Position numbers and translations under genes: made by a program
From: Anaerolineales bacterium
Lineage (GTDB): Bacteria > Chloroflexota > Anaerolineae > Anaerolineales > Villigracilaceae
Reading direction: 5' to 3'
Assembly (NCBI GenBank): GCA_028689195.1
Contig: JAQTWR010000008.1
Coordinates: forward strand, 1-18,783
Length of the DNA: 18,783 nucleotides
In this document: piece after piece, positions 8,413-15,902 of the stretch
Layout: each line of letters opens with the position of its first letter
How positions within the stretch are numbered: position 1 is the first letter of the stretch
The notes under the pieces: model-generated
What the model saw: the letters and a program-made list of their open reading frames with translations, nothing else
Databases searched by the model: none
Told to the model about the DNA's origin: nothing

Positions 8413-9927
8413 CTATTTTACGTTCACCGTAAGCTCGTAGATATAATCGCCTGCCGGGTAATTTGTATTGCCGTCGAAAATATCTTGGATAACCCGCATG
8501 GTTTCAACGTAGGCATACCTCCCCGGCGGCAAGCCCGAAAGAACGCCCGCTCTTTCCTGACACGACATTCCATTTTGAGACGCATTGAAAACGTTGAAAT
8601 TCGACTCGTCGATTTTCACGCCGTCAATTGCGGCGCTATAGATCATGTAACGTAAGTTTGCATTAAGCGTGGACGCATCCGACGCGCACCATCCCAAATT
8701 GAGCAAGACGGTTGTGTTGGCGGGAATATCCGCCTGCCAGTAATAATGTCCCGGCATTTCGGGGAAGTTCAAATTGCTTACGAAACTCCACAGGCTTTTT
8801 ATATTCGTATCGGCGTATGTATTATATGGGCGTACCGAAAATGAAAGGCGGGGAGCAAAGGTAGCCGTTGGCGCGGCAGGCGGAATTTGCGCGATAGGCG
8901 TTGCGTTATTAAAGTCGGGTTTGGGCGCAGATAGCCTTCCGCCGCCTATAACTAAAATTGATATAACCACAAGCATAAAACCCAGAGATACCAACCAAAA
9001 CGCGAGATTCTTTTTCTTTACGCGAACGATATTCTCGACCGCGTCATTCGTCGCGGCGGGGTCAACTCGAAGTTTGTTGTCGCTATAAAAATCGGCATGT
9101 TCGAGCGCGTTCAGCAAATCCATTGCGCTGCGAAAACGCCGCGAGGGGTCTTTTTCCAAACAGAATAAAATGATCCGCTCGAGCTGCGGAGAAATCGCGG
9201 AGTTGTAAGCGCGCGGCGAAGGCGGCAGGGAATGTAAGTGTTCCTGACGCACCCGCTCGGAGGGCGTCCCCGCCGTATTTGCAGATTGCCCGTTGAACGG
9301 ACGCGTTCCCGTCGTCATTTCATAAAGCAACACGCCTAAAGAATAAATATCCGAAGCGGGAATGGACGGCTCGCCGCGAATTTGTTCCGGCGGCATATAG
9401 CCGGGCGTGCCAACCTGCCCCAAATCGGACGAGTTCCCCGAAAACCGCGCGATGCCAAAATCGGTAACGAAGACTTTATCGTCGCGGCTTATCAATATGT
9501 TCGTGGGTTTGATGTCGCGGTGGACGTAACCGCTTTTATGGGCGTAATTCAACGCGGCGCAAATTCCGCGCATGATTTTCAAAATACGGTCGCGGGCAAG
9601 CGGTTTATTATCGCGCGCGCGCATTTCTTCGCGCAGGGTGACGCCGTCCACATAATCCATTACGATAAATAAAATATCATCGTCGCGTTCAAGATTATAG
9701 AAGCGGACAATATTCGGATGGTCTAGTTTCTTCAACGTAGTCGCTTCGTCGCGAAAATGTTCGACGAATGCGCGATTTGCGGCAAGTTCTGGGTTGAGGA
9801 CTTTTATAGCCAAATCTGCGTTGCGGTCTACGTCGCGCACCTTGTATACGCCAGCCATACCGCCTTTGCCGACGGCGGATAGAACGCGATAGCGCTTAGC
9901 GAGGGTTTGACCAACGAGGTTTGGCAT
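8413..9927 (-). CDS. Transmembrane Ser/Thr protein kinase with unknown ectodomain
   Basis: A 504-residue Hanks-type kinase and the only one of the three in this cluster with a standard catalytic loop, HRDIKPTN (136-143). Other key residues are Lys42, Glu61, DFG 156-158 and PPE 179-181; the glycine loop is VGKGGMAGV. The activation segment contains Ser163, Ser166, Ser167 and Thr174. A basic juxtamembrane patch (RVKKK, 302-306) precedes a transmembrane helix (308-328), a Pro/Ala/Thr stalk and an ectodomain of about 145 residues with two cysteines (414 and 456) and a beta-rich pattern; I do not recognise it. The intervals from the glycine loop to DFG match the 537-residue kinase almost residue for residue, and both have a polar insert before a RQE-x-LHS motif, so they are probably paralogues. 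The ATG lies 9 bases after the previous stop and has no clear Shine-Dalgarno sequence, which suggests translational coupling. Confidence 0.91.
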   Translation of the reverse strand: MPNLVGQTLAKRYRVLSAVGKGGMAGVYKVRDVDRNADLAIKVLNPELAANRAFVEHFRDEATTLKKLDHPNIVRFYNLERDDDILFIVMDYVDGVTLREEMRARDNKPLARDRILKIMRGICAALNYAHKSGYVHRDIKPTNILISRDDKVFVTDFGIARFSGNSSDLGQVGTPGYMPPEQIRGEPSIPASDIYSLGVLLYEMTTGTRPFNGQSANTAGTPSERVRQEHLHSLPPSPRAYNSAISPQLERIILFCLEKDPSRRFRSAMDLLNALEHADFYSDNKLRVDPAATNDAVENIVRVKKKNLAFWLVSLGFMLVVISILVIGGGRLSAPKPDFNNATPIAQIPPAAPTATFAPRLSFSVRPYNTYADTNIKSLWSFVSNLNFPEMPGHYYWQADIPANTTVLLNLGWCASDASTLNANLRYMIYSAAIDGVKIDESNFNVFNASQNGMSCQERAGVLSGLPPGRYAYVETMRVIQDIFDGNTNYPAGDYIYELTVNVK

Positions 9928-9936
9928 AAGGACTAA

Positions 9937-10728
9937 TTACATTCGAAATCGAAACGTCGTTTCGCCGATGCAGACTTCGTCGCCGTCGTTCAAACGCTGG
10001 GCTTGAATGCGCTTGCCGTTAACAAAAGTCCCGCCGGCGCTTTCCTGGTCTTGAATAAACCACGAACCTTGCGCGCCGCGAATACGAACATGCACGCGCG
10101 AGATTTGCGGATCGTTAATAGGGCAATCATTTTGACTGCTTCTGCCAATGTGAAAATCGGGGTTGGAAATTGGCACGCTGCGCGGCGCATTTCCGCTGAC
10201 CAATTCAAGACGCGGCGCGGCGCTGGGTTGATGTATCGGCGGCGGCGGAGAATAAACGGGCGGCGCAAAATTTGGCGTCGGAGCGCCATATTGAGGTCGA
10301 GTATCTTTGCGCGCGGGTTCGAACAATTCGAGGATGATTCCAAATCCCGCCGCGCAGTATCCTAAAAACAAAACAAAAAAACCGGCTTTGATTTTAAATT
10401 CCAAACCTAATTGTTGCATTTGCGAATATAGCGTGGCAACCGAAATTAGAATGCCCAATATTCCCAATCCCAATCCGCCGCCTTCGCCAAAAATAAACAG
10501 GTATCGCTGCTGGTTGGTGCGCGCAACAAGGAAGGAAAAGACGATGGCGATCAACGCGCCCGCAAGAACCAGATAAAGAACGCCTTGATTAAGTTGAGAC
10601 GCCGCCGTATTCATACTAAAAGACTGCTCCTGCCCCACGCAAGAGACCGCCATGCTTGGAATAAAAAATCCAAACAGAATCAAAAACGATCCCGCCCGTA
10701 CAAGCCATTTCTTTATGCTGTTATCCAT
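9937..10728 (-). CDS. Four-TM membrane protein with C-terminal FHA domain
   Basis: A 263-residue protein with four hydrophobic segments (about 10-30, 47-69, 82-102 and 113-135), a proline-rich linker (145-172) and a canonical FHA domain (about 173-262) with Gly195-Arg196, Ser210-Arg211, His213 and Asn237. With an even number of helices, both ends are expected in the cytoplasm, placing the FHA domain where it can bind phosphorylated kinases or substrates. The membrane part matches no family I can name, although a short extracytoplasmic loop follows the first helix (Cys30 lies at its end). GGGAGG six bases before the ATG supports the start. The gene is followed after 9 bases by a kinase gene and is preceded by a strong intergenic hairpin (10747-10769). 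Likely a membrane scaffold; this is inference from domain content. Confidence 0.87.
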   Translation of the reverse strand: MDNSIKKWLVRAGSFLILFGFFIPSMAVSCVGQEQSFSMNTAASQLNQGVLYLVLAGALIAIVFSFLVARTNQQRYLFIFGEGGGLGLGILGILISVATLYSQMQQLGLEFKIKAGFFVLFLGYCAAGFGIILELFEPARKDTRPQYGAPTPNFAPPVYSPPPPIHQPSAAPRLELVSGNAPRSVPISNPDFHIGRSSQNDCPINDPQISRVHVRIRGAQGSWFIQDQESAGGTFVNGKRIQAQRLNDGDEVCIGETTFRFRM

Positions 10729-10746
10729 TTCGCGCCTCCCGAAACG

Positions 10747-10769
10747 CCCCTCTCCTTTTGGGAGAGGGG
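10747..10769. repeat. CT/GA-rich intergenic hairpin, perfect 9-bp stem
   Basis: CCCCTCTCC (10747-10755) and GGAGAGGGG (10761-10769) are perfect complements around a five-base loop. The hairpin lies in the 66-base gap between two FHA genes of the minus-strand cluster. No U-run follows it on the minus strand, so it is not a normal terminator. It could slow decay or partly block transcription, or be a copy of a dispersed palindromic repeat; the similar element at 3242-3262 favours the latter. Confidence 0.65.
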
Positions 10770-10794
10770 AATTAACTCGAGGGAAAAATCCGCA

Positions 10795-11490
10795 TTAACT
10801 TTCAGCGGTTTTTTTAGATCTTTTGGCTGCTGTGCGCGGTTTTCGTTTTGCCTTTGGTTCGAGCAATTTGATGACAAAAACCGTCTCGCCGATTCTAATC
10901 GTATCGTTTTCGTACAGCGCGGTGGCTTCGCGGATTCTCTTGTCGTTGACATACGTTCCGTTGGCAGAGGCAAGGTCCCAAATAATGAAATCGTCGTCTT
11001 CTATCGTGAATTTGGCGTGCCTGCTGGAAACCTTCGGGTCGTCGAGAATAAGCGCGCCCTCTTTCCGTCCGACAACCGTGCCTTGTTTTACAGGATAAAA
11101 ACGCCCGCGACGCGAACCTTCTTTGACCCATAACAAACCCAAAGTGACGCTCAACGGCTCTGCGAGTTCGGTTTTATCCAGTTCGTCGTCATCGCCGCGC
11201 CCGCGACGCGGAAGTTCGGTGGCTTCTTCTTCGTCGTAGTCCAAAATACCGCGACCAGAACGGCGCGAGGCGGGAAGTTCAGTCGCGCCTTCATCGCCGC
11301 CATTTCCGCCGCCTTGCTCGTCTGGAAGCAAGGTCGGCGCGGTGCGTCCGCCATAAATATCGGTCGGAAGGTCGTCATCCAAAGAGATAGGCATTCCGGG
11401 ACGCGGAGACGCTCCCGCGTGCGGATAAGGACAAGCGCCTAGCGAGGCGTCGTAGGGACCGTGTTCGGGGCAAAATGCTTCTTGAGCCAT
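10795..11490 (-). CDS. Soluble FHA adaptor with Cys/His motif and ATELP repeats
   Basis: A 231-residue protein with no membrane segment. The N-terminus has a compact Cys/His cluster (Cys7, His10, Cys20, His24) that could hold a zinc ion. An acidic, low-complexity middle (35-112) contains GATELP (69-73), EATELP (90-94) and KTELAE (106-111), three similar Thr-centred motifs. An FHA domain (about 115-208) has Gly141-Arg142, Ser156-Arg157, His158 and Asn182. The last 20 residues are strongly basic (Lys/Arg-rich, 211-227). The layout recalls GarA and OdhI, small FHA proteins whose N-terminal threonines are phosphorylated by Ser/Thr kinases and then bound by their own FHA domain; that likeness is in layout, not proven homology. 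AAGGAG is seven bases before the ATG. It lies 16 bases after the three-TM FHA gene. Likely a kinase substrate and adaptor of the cluster. Confidence 0.88.
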   Translation of the reverse strand: MAQEAFCPEHGPYDASLGACPYPHAGASPRPGMPISLDDDLPTDIYGGRTAPTLLPDEQGGGNGGDEGATELPASRRSGRGILDYDEEEATELPRRGRGDDDELDKTELAEPLSVTLGLLWVKEGSRRGRFYPVKQGTVVGRKEGALILDDPKVSSRHAKFTIEDDDFIIWDLASANGTYVNDKRIREATALYENDTIRIGETVFVIKLLEPKAKRKPRTAAKRSKKTAES

Positions 11491-11506
11491 AGTAAATTCT
11501 CCTTAC

Positions 11507-12325
11507 TTAACGAATCGCGCCGACAAAGCGCAGAACGGTGTTATCGCCTAAGCGGATTTCATCATCGGGTTCGAGCAATACGGGTTCGCGCACTACGCGT
11601 TCATTGACGCGGGTAAGTCCCTTTGAACCGAGATCATACAACTTGAAGCGTCCATTTTGCTCGACGATTTTGGCGTGCTGGCGGCTGACGGTGCTGTCGC
11701 CTGTGAGGTAAATGTCATTGCTGGGAAGGCGACCAATGACGGTTTCATGTTCGCAGAGTTGATAATTTTTCCCGTTAGAGGCAACCAGCCACGCCTGAAC
11801 CTTGCGCTTATTAGACGGCGGCGGCGCGGACGAAACGCCGGTATTGTTCGCGGGCTGCCGATAACCTCCCCTGTCGTTATTGGGCGCGTGCATAATGATC
11901 GGGTCGCGCGGTCTATCCATAGCGGCGCACTCAGGGCATTGACCTAAAACCTTTTCGTACGCGCCGTGCATTCCGCGCGGACAACCCATCATCCCTTGAA
12001 AAGTGACGTAGTATCCAATCGCCAAAACGACGGGGAGTAGCCCGCCTAACACGCCAAGATAGAAGACCGGCTCGGCAAAAAGCGCGAGCGGCGAAAGCAG
12101 CGGATTGGCGGGGTCGGTGGTGAAGCGATAAACAATCGCGGGCAGAATCAAAGCGGCGGAAAATAATATGCCAAGTTTCCAGCCCAGCGCGGGAAGGCGG
12201 CGCGTTCCGCTGTCATAGATGATTGCGATGACAGCCGCCACGCCAAACATCAGGAATATTGTCCAACCGCCCAAGCCTAATATTCCGTAATAGAACCATA
12301 CAAAAAACGCGTTTGTTACAGTCAT
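11507..12325 (-). CDS. Three-TM membrane protein with Cys/His motif and FHA domain
   Basis: A 272-residue protein with hydrophobic segments at about 12-36, 49-68 and 86-108. Next comes a Cys/His cluster (Cys115, His120, Cys130, Cys133), a flexible linker (140-172) and an FHA domain (about 175-270) with Gly198-Arg199, Ser214-Arg215, His217 and Asn241. The Cys/His block has the pattern CP-x(n)-HG-x-Y-x(3)-LG-x-CP, nearly identical to the N-terminus of the next protein in the cluster, so the two are likely related or bind the same partner. The FHA domain is expected in the cytoplasm with the N-terminus outside. GGAGG lies eight bases before the ATG. A possible internal promoter precedes it (12352-12381). 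I do not recognise the membrane part. Confidence 0.87.
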   Translation of the reverse strand: MTVTNAFFVWFYYGILGLGGWTIFLMFGVAAVIAIIYDSGTRRLPALGWKLGILFSAALILPAIVYRFTTDPANPLLSPLALFAEPVFYLGVLGGLLPVVLAIGYYVTFQGMMGCPRGMHGAYEKVLGQCPECAAMDRPRDPIIMHAPNNDRGGYRQPANNTGVSSAPPPSNKRKVQAWLVASNGKNYQLCEHETVIGRLPSNDIYLTGDSTVSRQHAKIVEQNGRFKLYDLGSKGLTRVNERVVREPVLLEPDDEIRLGDNTVLRFVGAIR

Positions 12326-12351
12326 TTTTTCATCCTCCGAAAATTTGATGG

Positions 12352-12381
12352 ATTATTATTTTTGTGGCGCGATATTAACAA
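12352..12381 (-). promoter_or_regulatory. Possible internal promoter of the FHA/kinase genes
   Basis: On the minus strand TTGTTA (12376-12381), an 18-base spacer and AATAAT (12352-12357) lie just after the phosphatase stop codon. This is the most AT-rich gap inside the cluster. It would give a leader of about 20 bases ending in the GGAGG site of the three-TM FHA gene. The match to the sigma-70 consensus is only fair. Confidence 0.35.
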
Positions 12382-13878
12382 TTACTTGAGAGGGGTCTTA
12401 GTAGCAGTTACAGTAAAAATAGAAATAGGGGTTTCAAATTGCAGCATGTCTACATTCAACGACACGCCTGGCGGAATCTTAATGCAACCGCTATACCATA
12501 CCCAACCTATTACGCTGTCTGCTGTGCGAACCTTCAACCACACATCGCTTGCTCCATGAGCGCGCCCCTTTGCCAAACCAGTTACAGCGAAAGCGTTATG
12601 CAATTCTATGCTCCCAATACCTTTGCCATTGTTTGGATCGTCTAATATGTAAACTAATCCGTTTGCATTTTGAGCACATTCGTTTGTTGCCACAACCAAA
12701 TCTACATTGGTCGCCGTTGGGGAGTTTGTTTCTGTCGGGGCAAGGGATGGGGTTTGCGTCGGCTCTGGCGGCGCCTGTTGTTGCGGCGGCGCGGCTGGAG
12801 GCGCTTCTTGTTGCGCTACAGGCGGCTCTGTAGCAAGAGGCGGGACAGAAGCAAGAGACGGCGTCTCAAGATTTTCTTTGGTAACAGAAAAAGCCGCCAG
12901 TCCTGCGGCAACCGCCAAAGCCAAAAACAAAACGAGTAAAAGCATCACAATTGCCGCCTGCCATTTTCTCTCATTCAAAACAGAGAGAAAATCCATTTCC
13001 CGTTTGCGATTTTTCTTGCCGCGATTTGCCTTGTACGATGGCAAAGTCGGCTGCAAGGTATCCAAATCCACATCTTTTGGACGGATAATCGGGATGGCGG
13101 GAGATTCCGAAGTCAGCGATGGTTGATAGAAAACGACAATAACAGAGATATTATCCGCGCCGCCTTTGTCGTTGGCATATTTTATAAATCTTTCGGCAAG
13201 ATCTTCGGGCTCGCCTATCGCCATCATGCTGGCAACGTCTTCTTTCAAAGCGTAACGCGTAAGCCCGTCGGAGCATAAAAGGATTTTATCGCCGCTTTGC
13301 AGGCGCAACGGTTCGTATGTTTCCACCGCCACATCGGGGTCGCCGCCCAAACTTCGCGTAAGCCGATTTTTGATGCTGGAAGCCATCGCTTCGGCTTCGG
13401 TCATTTCGCCCTGATCCACCATCTCGCCGACAAAACTATGATCGCGGTTGATCTGCGTCGCGCCGCCGTTACGAATCAAATATGCGCGGCTGTCGCCTAC
13501 GTTCGCCACATACAAAAAACCTTCGCGCACCACCGCCGCGACAATCGTCGTCGCCATGCGGGTATCGTGCTGCGCTGCGTATTCGTGAATTTCCTCATTG
13601 ACTTGCTTGAGAATGGAGCGTAAATATCCAAGCGGTTCGATCAAGCCGGGCTGATCGGGATCTGGATGGTACGTCTGATAATAATCAAATACGAGTTTTT
13701 GCGCGGCGTACTGACTGGCGCGCTCGCCCTTTGCCGCGCCGCCCACGCCGTCGGCAACAACGTAAAGGGAGCCGTAATTCTTTAATTCGGCGGAGTCGGT
13801 CGGCTCAAAATATGCGATGAAGTCCTCGTTATTTTTTCGCCGTCCCTGATCGGAACGTCCGGCGGTTTGAGTATTCAC
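12382..13878 (-). CDS. Membrane-anchored PP2C-type Ser/Thr phosphatase with ectodomain
   Basis: A 498-residue phosphatase that should remove phosphate from phospho-Ser/Thr of the cluster's kinases and their targets. PP2C domain about 5-252 has all metal-binding blocks: NNED (16-19), ADGVGG (42-47), VGDSRAYL (127-134), CSDGLT (202-207) and GGADN (239-243). A linker leads to a transmembrane helix (about 307-330), a Pro/Gln/Thr-rich stalk (335-392) and an extracytoplasmic domain (about 395-475) with two cysteines (401 and 465) and a WLKV...GWVW pattern that suggests an SH3-like fold. Most bacterial PP2C regulators lack such an outer domain. The frame is open from a TTG at 13896, but AGGAG at 13885-13889 lies six bases before a GTG at 13878, and the phosphatase fold starts there. 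The gene starts 14 bases after the VWA-FHA stop. Confidence 0.92.
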   Translation of the reverse strand: MNTQTAGRSDQGRRKNNEDFIAYFEPTDSAELKNYGSLYVVADGVGGAAKGERASQYAAQKLVFDYYQTYHPDPDQPGLIEPLGYLRSILKQVNEEIHEYAAQHDTRMATTIVAAVVREGFLYVANVGDSRAYLIRNGGATQINRDHSFVGEMVDQGEMTEAEAMASSIKNRLTRSLGGDPDVAVETYEPLRLQSGDKILLCSDGLTRYALKEDVASMMAIGEPEDLAERFIKYANDKGGADNISVIVVFYQPSLTSESPAIPIIRPKDVDLDTLQPTLPSYKANRGKKNRKREMDFLSVLNERKWQAAIVMLLLVLFLALAVAAGLAAFSVTKENLETPSLASVPPLATEPPVAQQEAPPAAPPQQQAPPEPTQTPSLAPTETNSPTATNVDLVVATNECAQNANGLVYILDDPNNGKGIGSIELHNAFAVTGLAKGRAHGASDVWLKVRTADSVIGWVWYSGCIKIPPGVSLNVDMLQFETPISIFTVTATKTPLK

Positions 13879-13884
13879 TAAAAT

Positions 13885-13890
13885 CTCCTG
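13885..13890 (-). promoter_or_regulatory. Ribosome binding site that sets the phosphatase start
   Basis: CAGGAG on the minus strand, six bases before the GTG at 13878. It argues for that GTG over the TTG at 13896, which would place this site inside the coding sequence. Confidence 0.75.
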
Positions 13891-13892
13891 AA

Positions 13893-15779
13893 TCAAGAAT
13901 CAAAACGCAAAACGGTTTCGCCAAGTCGGATGACGTCGCCGCGCATCAACGCCTGTTTTTGCGCCACAGGAATATTGTTCACGATGACGGGATTTTCCGC
14001 GCTAAGACTATAGATGAAGTATTGTCCCTGTTCAAAACGTATCGCCGCATGACGGCGCGACGCGTTCAATCCCTTTAGCGGAATATCGTTCTCTTCGCGC
14101 TTTCTTCCCAACTTCGTTTCTGTCGCGCCCAACCGCCAAACTTGATTTGGGTTCATGCCTTCCAATTCATACAGCGACGGTTTGCCCGACGCGGCGGCGG
14201 CGATTCCCTTGCGCTTTCGAGAGAGCAGCGCCAGCGGAATCACAAGCGCGGCAAGCGCGAGAATAAAAATCACAACTACGCCGCCCAATCCGCCCGGCTC
14301 GACATTTACGAAGATAGTCTCCGTCTCGGTGGTAAATAAACCAGCCGCGTCATACGCGATGATTCTGACGGGATACTGCCGCGACTCGTTGGGCTTCCAA
14401 TCTGCGGAGTATTCGTTTGTGTTCGAATCTGCCGGAACAGAAGCGACCTCGCGGTTATCCACCATGAAGGCAACCCTGCTCAGCGCGACGCCATCCAGCG
14501 CGGTTACCCTTGCCTTAATCTGTACCGTCCCCGAAAGCGACGCGCCGTCTTGCGGCGAAACAACTTCAATTGTGATTGGCGGTTGAACGTTCAACGCAAC
14601 GCTTGCCTGCCCCGTATTGCCGCCAACATCCGTAACCTTTACGAGAAAATTATGCGTATCCGCCGTCAGGCCAGAGTTGAACGAATTCCATTCATATGAA
14701 CCATCGGCAGATTTGGCGATAGGGATTTGCGCGCCATCCACAGAAATATCCACGCTTTTGATAAGCGCGGGGGGCCAGTCAATTACGGGAGAAAATTTCA
14801 CCAATCCGCCAACCACTTGATTTGGCTGAAGGTCGGGCAAGGTTATTGGAATGGAACTTTGTTTGGCTATGAAAAGATAAGTCGTTTTTTCCTGTCCGCC
14901 GCCGTAACTAACCGTAGCCAATAATTCATGTTGTTTATCATCGGCGGGGAAAGAAGATGTATAGCGAATTAAATATTGCTCGCGCAGGCTGCTCAATACT
15001 TCGTCGAACGATTTACTCAACTCTGATACGCTCGGAAGAATCTTCGCACTTCCGCCGGTTAGTTCCGCCATTTTCTTGAGTTCAACCGCGTTGACTTGCC
15101 CAAACCCCATTGGATATATAGGAATAGACGCGGCGCTTAATTCGCGCATTGCGTCATCCGACTTGAACACTCCCCTGCCCGTGTCTTTTCCGTCCGTAAT
15201 CAAAACGATAATCCGCCGCCCCGATTGACTCTCCAGCGAGTTAAGCCCCTTGATCACCGCGTCGTACAAAGACGTATATTGACCCTCAGGCTGCAATGAT
15301 TGTATGGCTTGCGTCACGCGCGCTTTGTCCTCGGTCAACGGCAGGATTTCATTCGGCTTATCGGAAAAATTGATTATTGCGACTCTATCTTTTGGCGATA
15401 GTTTCCCCACAAACGCAATCGCCGCCTCCATTGATTTTTGCATTGGCGTAGGCGAACCCTTACCGCGCATACTTCCGCTCGTATCCATAATCAATACAAT
15501 GGATAATGGCTGTTCCTTATTCTGAACCGCCTGAAAAGCCTGGGCGGCAATTGGAGAGCCGTCTTCCGTCAGGACAAACGCATCTTGCTTCAAATTTTTA
15601 ATAGGAAGCCCGTTCGCGTCTGAAACGGAAATATACGCGTCCACTTGCGGGAATTTTGAATTATCCAGATAATCTACGCGCGCGCGGAATCCCTCAAGCG
15701 CGGTCGCGGGCAACGGAAACAACAGCCCAATGAGAATCATCGAGCGAATCAGGTACTTGGTGACAATTTGCAGTTTCAC
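13893..15779 (-). CDS. VWA-FHA membrane protein, first gene of the cluster
   Basis: A 628-residue protein. A signal peptide (about 1-27, ending in PATA) exports a short beta domain (30-85) and a von Willebrand A domain (about 90-270) with an intact metal site: DTSGS (Asp99, Ser101, Ser103), Thr169 and Asp196 in LITDG. Two immunoglobulin-like or Big-type beta domains follow (about 335-398 and 400-493), then one transmembrane helix (498-520) and a cytoplasmic FHA domain (about 545-627) with Gly558-Arg559, Ser574-Arg575, His577 and Asn601. The layout parallels the 506-residue VWA-FHA protein, but without a lipobox and with added beta domains. The frame is open as far as 15944, but the extra 55 residues look unlike a signal and cross the promoter region. 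AAGGAG at 15785-15790, five bases before the GTG at 15779, settles the start. Confidence 0.91.
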   Translation of the reverse strand: MKLQIVTKYLIRSMILIGLLFPLPATALEGFRARVDYLDNSKFPQVDAYISVSDANGLPIKNLKQDAFVLTEDGSPIAAQAFQAVQNKEQPLSIVLIMDTSGSMRGKGSPTPMQKSMEAAIAFVGKLSPKDRVAIINFSDKPNEILPLTEDKARVTQAIQSLQPEGQYTSLYDAVIKGLNSLESQSGRRIIVLITDGKDTGRGVFKSDDAMRELSAASIPIYPMGFGQVNAVELKKMAELTGGSAKILPSVSELSKSFDEVLSSLREQYLIRYTSSFPADDKQHELLATVSYGGGQEKTTYLFIAKQSSIPITLPDLQPNQVVGGLVKFSPVIDWPPALIKSVDISVDGAQIPIAKSADGSYEWNSFNSGLTADTHNFLVKVTDVGGNTGQASVALNVQPPITIEVVSPQDGASLSGTVQIKARVTALDGVALSRVAFMVDNREVASVPADSNTNEYSADWKPNESRQYPVRIIAYDAAGLFTTETETIFVNVEPGGLGGVVVIFILALAALVIPLALLSRKRKGIAAAASGKPSLYELEGMNPNQVWRLGATETKLGRKREENDIPLKGLNASRRHAAIRFEQGQYFIYSLSAENPVIVNNIPVAQKQALMRGDVIRLGETVLRFDS

Positions 15780-15784
15780 AGACG

Positions 15785-15790
15785 CTCCTT
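15785..15790 (-). promoter_or_regulatory. Ribosome binding site that sets the VWA-FHA start
   Basis: AAGGAG on the minus strand, five bases before the GTG at 15779. It is the strongest translation signal in the region and decides against the far upstream ATG at 15944. Confidence 0.8.
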
Positions 15791-15845
15791 CCCCAAAACA
15801 GCCAGGCAAACAATCCACACTTGACGAGCAGTTCAACTGTCTTAA

Positions 15846-15874
15846 AGTATACAGTATCTTTATAAATTTGGCAT
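15846..15874 (-). promoter_or_regulatory. Candidate promoter of the nine-gene minus-strand cluster
   Basis: On the minus strand ATGCCA (15869-15874, 4 of 6 to TTGACA), a 17-base spacer and TATACT (15846-15851, 5 of 6 to TATAAT). It would give a leader of about 60 bases before the GTG at 15779. It lies in the AT-rich part of the divergent gap, back to back with the presumed ABC exporter promoter. Confidence 0.5.
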
Positions 15875-15902
15875 GGAGAATTATATCAGCGCCAGCCCAA
15901 AG

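Noticed and set aside
12707-13126. Plus-strand frame rich in Gly, Cys and Ala opposite the phosphatase
   Set aside because: Antisense of the Pro/Gln/Ala-rich stalk; no ribosome site and no domain pattern.
13879-13896. TTG start for the phosphatase
   Set aside because: It would put the CAGGAG ribosome site inside the gene; the GTG at 13878 is correctly spaced and starts the fold.
3933-15779. Type VI secretion regulatory module (kinase, phosphatase, Fha)
   Set aside because: No Tss structural gene is present in the window and the organism appears not to be a typical diderm; only the logic is similar.
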